Position numbers and translations under genes: made by a program | The notes under the pieces: model-generated | The model's database searches: none | What the model was told of the DNA's origin: nothing | The model's input: only the letters and a program-made list of their open reading frames with translations | Shown: positions 1-6,585 of the stretch, in pieces | Position numbering within the stretch: the stretch's first letter is position 1 | Layout: each line of letters starts with the position of its first letter | DNA from: Veillonella sp. | Lineage (GTDB): Bacteria > Bacillota_C > Negativicutes > Veillonellales > Veillonellaceae | Direction: 5' to 3' | Assembly (NCBI GenBank): GCA_018367495.1 | Contig: JAGZGB010000083.1 | Span: 1-6,780, forward strand | Length of the DNA: 6,780 bases

Positions 1-62
1 CCACCAAATGCAGTTGTAGTTAAACAAATCCCTAGAACAGCTGTAATAATCTTCTTTTTCAT
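1..62 (-). CDS. N-terminal fragment of a secreted protein (signal peptide only)
   Basis: Only the first 20 codons lie inside the window; the gene continues past the left edge. The start is ATG at 62-60, with a perfect AGGAGG at 69-74 (plus coordinates) and a 6-base spacer, so the start is well supported. The peptide opens with MKKK (positive n-region), followed by a hydrophobic stretch with Ile, Val, Leu, Ala and a run of three Thr, ending AFG. This is a typical Sec signal peptide, so the product is probably exported. A Cys at residue 13 is preceded by Leu-Gly-Ile, a poor lipobox because small residues are expected just before Cys, so I do not call it a lipoprotein. The mature part is not visible and no function can be given. 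It lies downstream of hypE on the same strand but has its own promoter candidate. Confidence 0.72.
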   Translation of the reverse strand, partial: MKKKIITAVLGICLTTTAFG

Positions 63-316
63 AATAAGCCTCCTATAGATACTTATATTTTAACAAATTC
101 TATACATAGATTCTAGTGAAAGTATAAGAACTTACACATAAAGATACTAGTATTGTATAAAAGACCAATGAATAATTAATGAATTTTACACAACTTAATT
201 TAATGCTACCATCACAAAGAATTGCTGTCAATATCAAGTCTAACTCATACTCTATAGGGACAAAATACTTCTTATTATTATAGATCCTTAAGACTGAAAA
301 AATCTCAATTATAGGA
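63..316. other. Non-coding gap between hypE and the secreted-protein gene
   Basis: This AT-rich stretch has no open frame with a ribosome binding site on either strand. It holds the 3' untranslated part of hypE, the promoter described at 203-231, and the long leader of the truncated gene. I looked for a hairpin followed by a T-run after the hypE stop (minus strand, 316 downward) and found none: the only T-run there (GATTTTTT, near 298-305) has no stem in front of it. Some read-through from the hyp genes into the secreted-protein gene is therefore possible. Confidence 0.6.
203..231 (-). promoter_or_regulatory. Sigma-70-type promoter for the truncated secreted-protein gene
   Basis: On the minus strand a perfect TTGACA (226-231) is followed after exactly 17 bases by TAGCAT (203-208), which matches TATAAT at four of six bases and is preceded by the extended -10 element TGG. 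Transcription would start near 196 and leave a leader of about 130 bases before the ATG at 62. Closer -10-like sequences exist, for example an extended TGTTAAAAT near 90-98, but without a good -35. Confidence 0.55.
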
Positions 317-1324
317 TTAACAAATACGTGGGACTTGATCTTCGCCTAATAAATCTATTAATCGTACGCCACCAATAGCTGTTTGCAAACCAACCTTACC
401 AATATTTTTATCTAATGTTTTACCAATTAATACGGCTTCTTTTCCCTCTTCAAAGCTGTGAAGAATCTTTAGTACTTCCTCCGTTACAGAAGGATTTACA
501 ACTAACACAACTTTCCCTTCATTAGCTAAATATAAAGGATCATAGCCTAAAATATCACAAACAGATTGTACTTCAGCGTGAACTGGGATAGCACTTTCTT
601 CAATCTTAATACCTACTTGGCTTTGATCTGCAATTTCTTTTAAAACAGTACCTAATCCACCTCGTGTAGGATCTCTCAGTAAAGCTATCTGAGGGCCCAC
701 TTTTTCGAGTACAGCATGTACCATATAATTTAATGGCGCACAGTCAGTTTTTAATGTATCGGATAATTCAAGGCCAAAACGTTGGCCCATAACAGCAATA
801 GAATGATCACCAATAGCACCTGACAAGATTATATCCATCCCTGGCTTTACACGATGAGGACCAATATCTATATGTTCTGGAATCATACCAATTCCAGCTG
901 TATTGATATAGATTTTATCAACTTCACCTTTTTTTACAACCTTAGTGTCTCCTGTAACAATTTGTACATTTGCAGCTTTGGCCATATCTGACATGGTATG
1001 AAGGATTTCATCTAACTCATTAAAGGCAAGGCCTTCTTCTAAAATGAGCCCACAACTCAAGTATTGTGGAATAGCACCATTCATAGCTAAATCATTCACT
1101 GTACCACATACAGCTAATTTACCAATATTTCCGCCAGGGAAAAACGCTGGTTGTACTACATATGAATCTGTAGAGAACGCCATACGTCCTTCTGTAACGG
1201 GAAATTGAGCACCATCGTGTAAAGGAGCTAATAAATCATTTGTAAAATATTTCAAAATAAAACGCTCGGTCAACTCATGACTAAATCGACCACCGTTTCC
1301 ATGGACTAAGCGAACTCGCTCCAT
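317..1324 (-). CDS. hypE: Hydrogenase maturation protein HypE (thiocarboxamide dehydratase)
   Basis: HypE makes the cyanide ligands of [NiFe]-hydrogenases. HypF carbamoylates its C-terminal Cys, and HypE then dehydrates the thiocarboxamide to a thiocyanate using ATP. The protein is 335 aa, normal for the family, and cytosolic. It opens with ERVRLVHGNGGR (residues 2-13), the usual HypE N-terminus, and carries the AIR-synthase/PurM-type ATP-binding segments: FSTDSYVV near 50-57, VCGTVNDLAMNGA near 72-84 and VTGDTK at 123-128. The C-terminal PurM-like half has RDPTRGG and LANEGK. It ends in PRIC, so the acceptor Cys is the last residue, as required. The open frame runs 19 codons further upstream, but those codons overlap hypD; the ATG at 1322-1324 has GGGAGG six bases ahead and gives the family N-terminus. 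The start lies one base after the hypD stop, which indicates translational coupling. Confidence 0.96.
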   Translation of the reverse strand: MERVRLVHGNGGRFSHELTERFILKYFTNDLLAPLHDGAQFPVTEGRMAFSTDSYVVQPAFFPGGNIGKLAVCGTVNDLAMNGAIPQYLSCGLILEEGLAFNELDEILHTMSDMAKAANVQIVTGDTKVVKKGEVDKIYINTAGIGMIPEHIDIGPHRVKPGMDIILSGAIGDHSIAVMGQRFGLELSDTLKTDCAPLNYMVHAVLEKVGPQIALLRDPTRGGLGTVLKEIADQSQVGIKIEESAIPVHAEVQSVCDILGYDPLYLANEGKVVLVVNPSVTEEVLKILHSFEEGKEAVLIGKTLDKNIGKVGLQTAIGGVRLIDLLGEDQVPRIC

Positions 1325-1325
1325 A

Positions 1326-2444
1326 TTAATCCTCCCACGTCGATCCACCACTGGAATACCCATATTTATACCATGCTGCACAACTACCTTCTACAGATAC
1401 CATACAAGCACCAACTGGATGGTCAGCAGTACAACTTTTACCAAATAAGGGACATTCACTCGGCTTAATAAGACCTTGTAACACACGCCCACATTGACAA
1501 CCTTTCGGATCAATAGATGGTTTTTCTAATGTAATTGGTAAAGCCTTTTCTGCATCATATGCAGCATATTCATTCTTTAAGGCTAAACCAGAATTTGGGA
1601 TAATACCAATTCCACGCCATGCATCATCACATACGTCATACACTTCATTCATCATAGCTTGGGCTACAGGATTTCCCTGTTTCATAACTACAGAATGATA
1701 GGTATTACCTACAAATATTTGGCCGGTCTTGCGTTGCTCTAAAATATTAGCTATAGCAGATAATATTTCTACCCCATCAAAGCCAGCAATACATGATGGA
1801 ATATGATATTCTTCTGGCAAGAATCGATACGGTTCTTCACCGATAATAACGCTCACATGGCCAGGCAAGATAAAACCATCGATATGACCTTCTTGCTTAT
1901 CTAGTAATGCCCGTAATGCAGGAGGCACTAATTTATGAGATACGAGGAAAAATACATTCTTAAGACCTGCAGCATGAACAGCTTTCACAGTCGCACAAAT
2001 AACAGCGATAGTCGTTTCAAAACCTATGGCTAAGAATACAATTTTTTTATCTGGATGTTTTTTACTAAGCTCTATTACTTCTAATGGTGTATAGATAACA
2101 TGGATATGAGCCCCTTTTGTTTGGGCCTCACTAAGACTACTATAACTGCCAGGAACCTTTAACATATCCCCGAAAGTAGCGATGATAACATCATCACATT
2201 CAGCATAGGCTAACGCCTTATCCATATACGTTTGATCTGTTACACATACAGGACATCCTGGTCCACTAACAAGTTCAATGCCACTTGGCAATAATTGACG
2301 AAGACCTTCTCGGAAAATCGATACAGTATGTGTACCACAAACCTCCATAAGTCTTATAGTTTCCCCAGGCTCATGAAGGGTATTAATACATTTTAACAAC
2401 GCATCAGCACTATTCTGCTTTTCCTGCAAAGTAAGCTTCTTCAA
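1326..2444 (-). CDS. hypD: Hydrogenase maturation protein HypD (Fe-S scaffold for the Fe(CN)2CO unit)
   Basis: HypD forms the HypC-HypD complex on which the Fe(CN)2CO group of the [NiFe] centre is assembled; it takes cyanide from HypE. The protein is 372 aa, normal for the family. The conserved blocks are all there: EVCGTHT (34-40, Cys36), GPGCPVC (61-67, Cys64 and Cys67, the redox/iron-binding pair), FGDMLKVPG (91-99), GFETT (141-145), and a Cys-rich C-terminal region with Cys at 316, 318, 331, 338, 347 and 355, which includes the [4Fe-4S] ligands. The start is taken as TTG at 2444-2442 because AAGGAG sits 10 bases ahead and it gives a normal-length N-terminus; no ATG lies between it and the CGTHT block except Met33. 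This places the first 35 bases inside the end of hypC in another frame. The stop is one base from the hypE ATG. Confidence 0.95.
   Translation of the reverse strand: MKKLTLQEKQNSADALLKCINTLHEPGETIRLMEVCGTHTVSIFREGLRQLLPSGIELVSGPGCPVCVTDQTYMDKALAYAECDDVIIATFGDMLKVPGSYSSLSEAQTKGAHIHVIYTPLEVIELSKKHPDKKIVFLAIGFETTIAVICATVKAVHAAGLKNVFFLVSHKLVPPALRALLDKQEGHIDGFILPGHVSVIIGEEPYRFLPEEYHIPSCIAGFDGVEILSAIANILEQRKTGQIFVGNTYHSVVMKQGNPVAQAMMNEVYDVCDDAWRGIGIIPNSGLALKNEYAAYDAEKALPITLEKPSIDPKGCQCGRVLQGLIKPSECPLFGKSCTADHPVGACMVSVEGSCAAWYKYGYSSGGSTWED
1331..1336 (-). promoter_or_regulatory. Ribosome binding site that fixes the hypE start
   Basis: GGGAGG on the minus strand, six bases before the ATG at 1322-1324. 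It is written in the last codons of hypD (Trp-Glu-Asp) and decides between the short HypE start and a 19-codon longer frame whose start has no such site. Confidence 0.85.
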
Positions 2445-2655
2445 GTTCTTCTAGCTCCTTAAAGGCATCTAATGTTTTTTGTGCCTCTTCTTCATCAACA
2501 ATTTGTACAGCAAAACCTGCATGGACTAACAACCAGTCTCCTACCTTTGCTTCTGGTACGAGGAGTAAGCTACAATCACGAGTAGCACCTGTCAATTCGA
2601 CAGTACCAATCGCATCATTTACAGCAACCAATTGTGCTGGTACAGCTAAGCACAT
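2410..2655 (-). CDS. hypC: Hydrogenase maturation chaperone HypC
   Basis: HypC is the small chaperone that pairs with HypD while the Fe(CN)2CO group is built and then delivers it to the hydrogenase large subunit. The protein is 81 aa, typical for HypC/HupF. It begins MCLAVPAQ; the Cys at position 2, exposed after Met removal, is the essential iron-binding residue. The second family block, VGDWLLVHAGFA (38-49) with its conserved His45, is followed by DEEEAQKTL and an acidic, probably helical tail. The usual GGVRREV block is replaced by TGATRDC (22-28), which adds a Cys at 28. The start is secure: ATG at 2653-2655 with AAAGGAG five bases upstream. Its last 11 codons overlap the start of hypD. 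It is the first gene after the 143-bp gap that follows hypF. Confidence 0.95.
   Translation of the reverse strand: MCLAVPAQLVAVNDAIGTVELTGATRDCSLLLVPEAKVGDWLLVHAGFAVQIVDEEEAQKTLDAFKELEELEEAYFAGKAE
2455..2460 (-). promoter_or_regulatory. Ribosome binding site for the TTG start of hypD
   Basis: AAGGAG on the minus strand within the hypC reading frame, 10 bases before the TTG at 2444-2442. The other in-frame TTG codons (residues 6 and 16) have no comparable site at a usable distance. The spacer is on the long side and the start codon is weak, so hypD is probably translated below hypC or by coupling to it. Confidence 0.65.
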
Positions 2656-2703
2656 ATTATCTCCTTTATCTATTAAATTAATAAGACTTATTTTATATAA
2701 AAG

Positions 2704-2720
2704 TGCTTTTCACAAAAGCA
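2704..2720 (-). terminator. Small hairpin between hypF and hypC (weak terminator or attenuator)
   Basis: TGCTTTT and AAAAGCA form a perfect 7-bp stem with a 3-base loop; on the minus strand it is followed by C, then TTTTATAT. The stem is AT-rich and the T-run short, so as an intrinsic terminator it is weak. It lies 79 bases past the hypF stop and about 50 bases before the hypC ATG. If the promoter at 2751-2759 is used, the hairpin is in the hypC leader rather than only behind hypF. Confidence 0.45.
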
Positions 2721-2750
2721 TTATCAGAATATATAAATTATTCTAATATC

Positions 2751-2759
2751 ATTGTATCA
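2751..2759 (-). promoter_or_regulatory. Extended -10 promoter candidate for hypCDE
   Basis: TGATACAAT on the minus strand is an extended -10 element (TGn plus TACAAT, five of six to consensus). No -35 is visible 16-18 bases upstream. The surrounding bases, AAATGTGATACAATGAT, match the site in front of scfB at 15 of 17 positions. A start near 2744 would leave a leader of about 90 bases. A 6-bp inverted repeat, AGAATA/TATTCT (2726-2744), begins at that point. Confidence 0.45.
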
Positions 2760-2798
2760 CATTTAAAAATATTATTTAGTGATAGTAGCTACAAATCA

Positions 2799-5084
2799 TT
2801 ATTTTGATATATGGCTACCAATCCATAGTTGACCTAGTGCCAATCCACCATCATTGGAAGGAACTGCTTCATTCATGTATAAATCACCTACATGCCAGGC
2901 TTTATACATTAGTTCTACTAATTTGCGATTTTGAAATACACCACCAGATATAGCTACATTTCTAATGTTATATCGCTCCATTAAATCAGCAGCTGTTTCA
3001 CATAATGCAATGGCAACGGTTTTATGGAATGATACTGCAAGATGAGATCTAGATTCACCTTTAACGACACCATCCATAATAGATTGAACAGTTGGAGTAA
3101 AATCAAGAATTCGCCCGTCATAGTTATAATCAAGCAATGAGCCTTTTTCATCACCACATAAAGATTCTAATGCAATAGCAATTTGCGCATCATAGGTATG
3201 AATCATGCCTAGTCCTAAAAGAGAACCTACTGTATCAAATAAACGTCCACAGCTCGTTGCTTGAATCATAGGCATTGTAGATTGTAATGCTTTATCTAAT
3301 ATTTCCCAACCTTTAGGTAGCCTGTTCATCCAATCTTGGTAAATAGGTGGAATATCATTACCATAATAATTTCTCATATACCATAAGGCTTGACGCCATG
3401 GTTCAGAAACCGCTTTTTCTCCACCTGGTAACGGCGCTTCATGGATATGAGCTAATCGTTGATATTCGTTGCCTTTACAAAGAAGGAATTCACCGCCCCA
3501 TACGCTTCCATCTGGACCATATCCTGTACCATCCATGGCAATCCCAAGAACAGGACCTTCTAGATTGTGTTCTGCCATAACTGATGCAATATGAGCATGA
3601 TGATGTTGGACAGGTGTAACAGAAATCTGTGAACTTTTACCAATACGTTCCCCTAAGTGAGAAGAAAAAAATTGAGGATGACTATCTACAATGATTTTCT
3701 CTGGTTGTATAGAAAATAATTTCTCATATCGGTCAATAGTCCACTCCAAAGTTGCATGAGTGGATGCATTCTGTAGATCTCCAATATGTGGTCCTACAAG
3801 AACTTCAGAACCTTTATTCATAGCGAAAGCATTTTTTAAATCACTCCCCATGGCTAATATCGAAGTTTGCCCTGAAATTTCACAATGAATAGGTTCTGGT
3901 ACATAGCCACGACTACGACGAATAAATCGAGGTTTCTTATGAATAACAGTTACAACAGAATCATCGAGAGGTGCATAAATTTTCCGATTGTGGACCAAAA
4001 AATAATCAGCCACTGCCCCTAACTCTTCAAATGCTTGATTATCATCATATAAAACGGGATCACCACTGCGATTACCACTCGTCATAACCCAAGCTGCATC
4101 TGATGGTAATAGAACCTCATGCATTGGTGAATACGGTAACATTATCCCTAGCATATGATTATCTGGTGCCACATGAGGACTCAACCGTACCAAACTATCA
4201 TGATTTCTTTGTAATAGTACGATAGGACGCTCCATTCCGGTCAATGTATCTAGTTCTACATCACTAATATGAACTAATTCTATGGCCGTATCTAGAGACC
4301 CTACCATAATTGCTAGTGATTTATGTGGTCTGTTTTTACGCTTACGTAAGCGTTGTACCGCTACATCATTTCGAGCATCACAAACTAAATGATAGCCTCC
4401 AATCCCCTTTATAGCGATAATACTACCTTCGTTGATTAATTCACGGGTTGTATTCCATACATTTACTGTATCTACAACCGTACGATTAGGTTTATATAGA
4501 GTATAATGCGGCCCACAAAGAGAACATGCATTAGGTTCGGCACGATAACGACGCCCCTCTATATCCTCATATTCAGCCTTACAAGCTTCACACATAGGAA
4601 ACGCATCCATCGTCGTTCGCTCACGATCATAAGGTAGCGATTTAATAATCGTATACCGCGGGCCACAATTTGTGCAATTAATAAAAGGATATTCTTTCCT
4701 ACGCTTGTCCTGCTCCAATTCTTTAAGACAGTCATCACATGGCGCTGTATCAGCACTAATAAACGTACTAACCTCTTCACCTAATGGAGAGGGCTTCACA
4801 GAGAACTCAACTTCATTGTTTTGTATAGTAAGATGTTGTACCCGTTGACTTGTAATGCGGCACAATCGAGGTTGGTCATCTTGAATCGCATCTAAAAACA
4901 ACTGCAAATCACTAGTACAACCTTGTATCTCAACGTAAACACCTTGGCTATCATTATATACAAAACCTGTTAACCCTAGGGAATGTGCCCACATAGAAAC
5001 AAGGGGCCGGAATCCGACCCCTTGAACTATACCGGTATAACGAATTCCCCAGCGTTCTATAGTTTGATTACTATTTTGTTTCAT
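2799..5084 (-). CDS. hypF: Hydrogenase maturation carbamoyltransferase HypF
   Basis: HypF uses carbamoyl phosphate and ATP to place a carbamoyl group on the C-terminal Cys of HypE, the first step in making the cyanide ligands. The protein is 761 aa, full length. Its domains are in the family order. The acylphosphatase domain (about 10-98) has VQGVGFRP at 20-27 with catalytic Arg26 and Asn44. Two zinc-finger pairs follow, with Cys116/119 and 137/140, then Cys165/168 and 187/190. The YrdC-like domain (about 200-395) has KGIGGYHL (226-233), the basic RLRKRKNRPHKS, MTSGNRSGDP (334-343) and RRSRGY (389-394). The Kae1-like domain has HHHAH (494-498), AMDGTGYG (516-523), SGGVFQNR (713-720) and a C-terminal SNDGGLALGQ. 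Where I recall FHAQP just before the last Cys pair in many homologues, this protein has YRAEP. The start is ATG with AGGAG five bases ahead. scfB ends 35 bases upstream, so the two are probably one transcript. Confidence 0.97.
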   Translation of the reverse strand: MKQNSNQTIERWGIRYTGIVQGVGFRPLVSMWAHSLGLTGFVYNDSQGVYVEIQGCTSDLQLFLDAIQDDQPRLCRITSQRVQHLTIQNNEVEFSVKPSPLGEEVSTFISADTAPCDDCLKELEQDKRRKEYPFINCTNCGPRYTIIKSLPYDRERTTMDAFPMCEACKAEYEDIEGRRYRAEPNACSLCGPHYTLYKPNRTVVDTVNVWNTTRELINEGSIIAIKGIGGYHLVCDARNDVAVQRLRKRKNRPHKSLAIMVGSLDTAIELVHISDVELDTLTGMERPIVLLQRNHDSLVRLSPHVAPDNHMLGIMLPYSPMHEVLLPSDAAWVMTSGNRSGDPVLYDDNQAFEELGAVADYFLVHNRKIYAPLDDSVVTVIHKKPRFIRRSRGYVPEPIHCEISGQTSILAMGSDLKNAFAMNKGSEVLVGPHIGDLQNASTHATLEWTIDRYEKLFSIQPEKIIVDSHPQFFSSHLGERIGKSSQISVTPVQHHHAHIASVMAEHNLEGPVLGIAMDGTGYGPDGSVWGGEFLLCKGNEYQRLAHIHEAPLPGGEKAVSEPWRQALWYMRNYYGNDIPPIYQDWMNRLPKGWEILDKALQSTMPMIQATSCGRLFDTVGSLLGLGMIHTYDAQIAIALESLCGDEKGSLLDYNYDGRILDFTPTVQSIMDGVVKGESRSHLAVSFHKTVAIALCETAADLMERYNIRNVAISGGVFQNRKLVELMYKAWHVGDLYMNEAVPSNDGGLALGQLWIGSHISK
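4338..4353. repeat. Perfect 16-bp palindrome inside hypF
   Basis: ACGCTTACGTAAGCGT reads the same on both strands. It encodes part of the basic Arg/Lys stretch of the YrdC-like domain (residues about 245-249), where several codons for Arg, Leu and Lys are possible. I see no second copy in the window. It may be chance. Confidence 0.5.
5000..5024. repeat. Near-perfect 25-bp GC-rich palindrome in the hypF 5' coding region
   Basis: Twelve base pairs surround one central base: eleven are Watson-Crick and one would be G-U in RNA. The outer arms are CAAGGGG and CCCCTTG. It covers the codons for Gln21 to Leu28, the acylphosphatase motif, starting 60 bases after the hypF ATG. Seventeen of 25 bases are G or C in an AT-rich gene, so the mRNA should fold strongly here. 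A 12-bp perfect palindrome, TATACCGGTATA, lies three bases away at 5028-5039. The protein motif restricts the codons, so part of the symmetry may be a by-product. Confidence 0.6.
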
Positions 5085-5119
5085 ATAAACTCCTACTATA
5101 GACGGAGAATTAATGGCTA

Positions 5120-6529
5120 TTAACCTAATGCTACAGGAATACTGCCATCAATGCCAGCTTGTTCTAGCTCGGCTTGAATCATAATAGCGCATTCAATACG
5201 TTTCTTTTGTAAGCGGCAGCCAAATTCATAAGGTGTTTCTAAATCGCCACCTAATGTAATGTTGTTAGCATGACAACCACCAGAACAGAAGAATTTCGCC
5301 CAACATTCAGCACAAGTTGGTTTAGAGAATACATGTGTATTACGGAAATCTTTAGGAATTTCTGTATTTTGTAAACCATCATACACATTGCCAAGCACAT
5401 ATCCATCTTTACCTACGAATTGATGACAAGGGTAAATATCGCCATTTGGTACGACTGCCATATATTCATGACCTGCCCCACAACCACGAAGGCGTTTAGC
5501 CATACATGGACCGCGATACAAATCCATACGGAAGTGGAAGAAGTTAAACTTCTCGCCCCAACCATCTAATTGACGTTGTAAATAAATATCTGCTAATTTT
5601 TCATATTCTTTTTCCAATACAGGCCAATCCTCTTCGCGAAGAACATAGTCCCCCTCTTCACCTACTACAGGCTCCATGGATAAATGTTCAAAGCCAAGAT
5701 CAGACATAGCCATAACGTCTTTTGTAAAGTCTAAGTTTTTATGTGTATACGTACCACGTACGTAGTATTCAAGGCCATGGCGTTGTTTTACAGCATTGAT
5801 AAGATTTTTAGCAATATATTTGTAAGATTCAGCACCACTACCAGCTACAGGACGCATCGCATTATGTACAGATTCACGACCATCCAAAGATAATACAAGG
5901 CTCATCTTATGTTCGTTTACATAGTCGATTTTATCTTGTGTTAAGAGCATGCCGTTTGTAGTCAATGTAAGCTTGAAAATCTTATTGTGCTTTTCTTGAA
6001 TGGATTCAATATATTCAACTGTTTGTTTAACAACATCCCAGTTCAATAAAGGTTCTCCACCAAAGAAGTCTATTTCACAATGTTGACGAGGGCCGCTCAT
6101 TTTAATGAGGAAGTCCACTGCACGCTTCGCCACATCAAAACTCATTAATTCACGTTTTACACCGCCGTAATCACCTTGGCTGGCAAAACAGTATTTACAT
6201 GCTAAATTACAATCATGAGCAATATTTAAGCATAATGCCTTAACAATAGGTTTTTCACCTACTACAAGTTTAAACTCTGTACTCATCGGAGCAAACAATT
6301 GCTCTGCTTTAATGAGCTCATCTAACTCATCCATAATCTCATCAAGTTCTACTGCATCTTCTTTAGCATCTAATGCAGCATGTACTGCATCACGATTAGT
6401 GCCATCATATATGTCAAGAACTCTATCAATGAGTTCGTCGATAACGTGAATAATACCACTATTAACATCTAAGCAGTAATAGTTATCCTTCATCCGAAAC
6501 TTATGGATCATTGGTTTTAATTCTAACAT
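5120..6529 (-). CDS. scfB: Radical SAM/SPASM SCIFF-peptide maturase (thioether cross-link forming)
   Basis: In characterised members of this family (CteB type) the enzyme uses S-adenosylmethionine and Fe-S clusters to make Cys-to-alpha-carbon thioether links in the small peptide SCIFF; it is cytosolic. The protein is 469 aa. The N-terminal part has MIHKF (7-11) and LDVNSGIIHVID (20-31), the typical SCIFF-maturase opening and likely peptide-binding region. The radical SAM cluster motif is CNLACKYC (Cys107, 111, 114), followed by FASQGDYGG; GGEP is at 157-160. The SPASM domain fits Cys350-X12-Gly-X4-Cys368, then Cys406-X2-Cys409-X5-Cys415-X3-Cys419 and Cys438, enough for two auxiliary clusters. 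I start at ATG 6527-6529 because GGAGG lies four bases ahead; the frame runs 22 codons further upstream without family-like sequence. No SCIFF gene precedes it, and hypF follows after 35 bases. A related but different peptide substrate cannot be excluded. Confidence 0.9.
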   Translation of the reverse strand: MLELKPMIHKFRMKDNYYCLDVNSGIIHVIDELIDRVLDIYDGTNRDAVHAALDAKEDAVELDEIMDELDELIKAEQLFAPMSTEFKLVVGEKPIVKALCLNIAHDCNLACKYCFASQGDYGGVKRELMSFDVAKRAVDFLIKMSGPRQHCEIDFFGGEPLLNWDVVKQTVEYIESIQEKHNKIFKLTLTTNGMLLTQDKIDYVNEHKMSLVLSLDGRESVHNAMRPVAGSGAESYKYIAKNLINAVKQRHGLEYYVRGTYTHKNLDFTKDVMAMSDLGFEHLSMEPVVGEEGDYVLREEDWPVLEKEYEKLADIYLQRQLDGWGEKFNFFHFRMDLYRGPCMAKRLRGCGAGHEYMAVVPNGDIYPCHQFVGKDGYVLGNVYDGLQNTEIPKDFRNTHVFSKPTCAECWAKFFCSGGCHANNITLGGDLETPYEFGCRLQKKRIECAIMIQAELEQAGIDGSIPVALG

Positions 6530-6533
6530 GGTA

Positions 6534-6538
6534 CCTCC
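6534..6538 (-). promoter_or_regulatory. Ribosome binding site that fixes the scfB start
   Basis: GGAGG on the minus strand, four bases before the ATG at 6527-6529. It decides against the longer frame that begins at 6595, whose extra 22 residues would be encoded across the inverted repeat and the promoter candidate. Confidence 0.8.
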
Positions 6539-6555
6539 AATTAATATGTATGGTA

Positions 6556-6578
6556 AAAGTTCTACTATATAGAACTTT
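6556..6578. repeat. Perfect 9-bp inverted repeat in the scfB leader
   Basis: AAAGTTCTA and TAGAACTTT are exact complements separated by five bases. The repeat begins seven bases after the -10 candidate at 6586-6594, so it would sit at or just after the transcription start and form a hairpin at the very 5' end of the scfB mRNA. It may be an operator for a dimeric repressor or a hairpin that protects the mRNA end. As a terminator it is unconvincing, because it is AT-rich and followed by only four T. Confidence 0.6.
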
Positions 6579-6585
6579 CTAGATA

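Noticed and set aside
1325..1381. 19-codon upstream extension of hypE
   Set aside because: It overlaps the end of hypD, lacks a good ribosome binding site, and the downstream ATG gives the standard HypE N-terminus with a perfect site.
3347..3580. Open frame of 77 codons on the plus strand
   Set aside because: It lies wholly antisense to hypF, has no ribosome binding site and resembles no protein I know; it is a shadow of the hypF codons.
4559..4780. Open frame of 73 codons on the minus strand
   Set aside because: It is in another frame over the HypF zinc-finger region, with a composition typical of a frame-shifted shadow; hypF itself is intact.
5631..5642. 12-bp palindrome TCTTCGCGAAGA inside scfB
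   Set aside because: One or two 12-base palindromes are expected in a window of this size, and this one lies within coding sequence with no partner.
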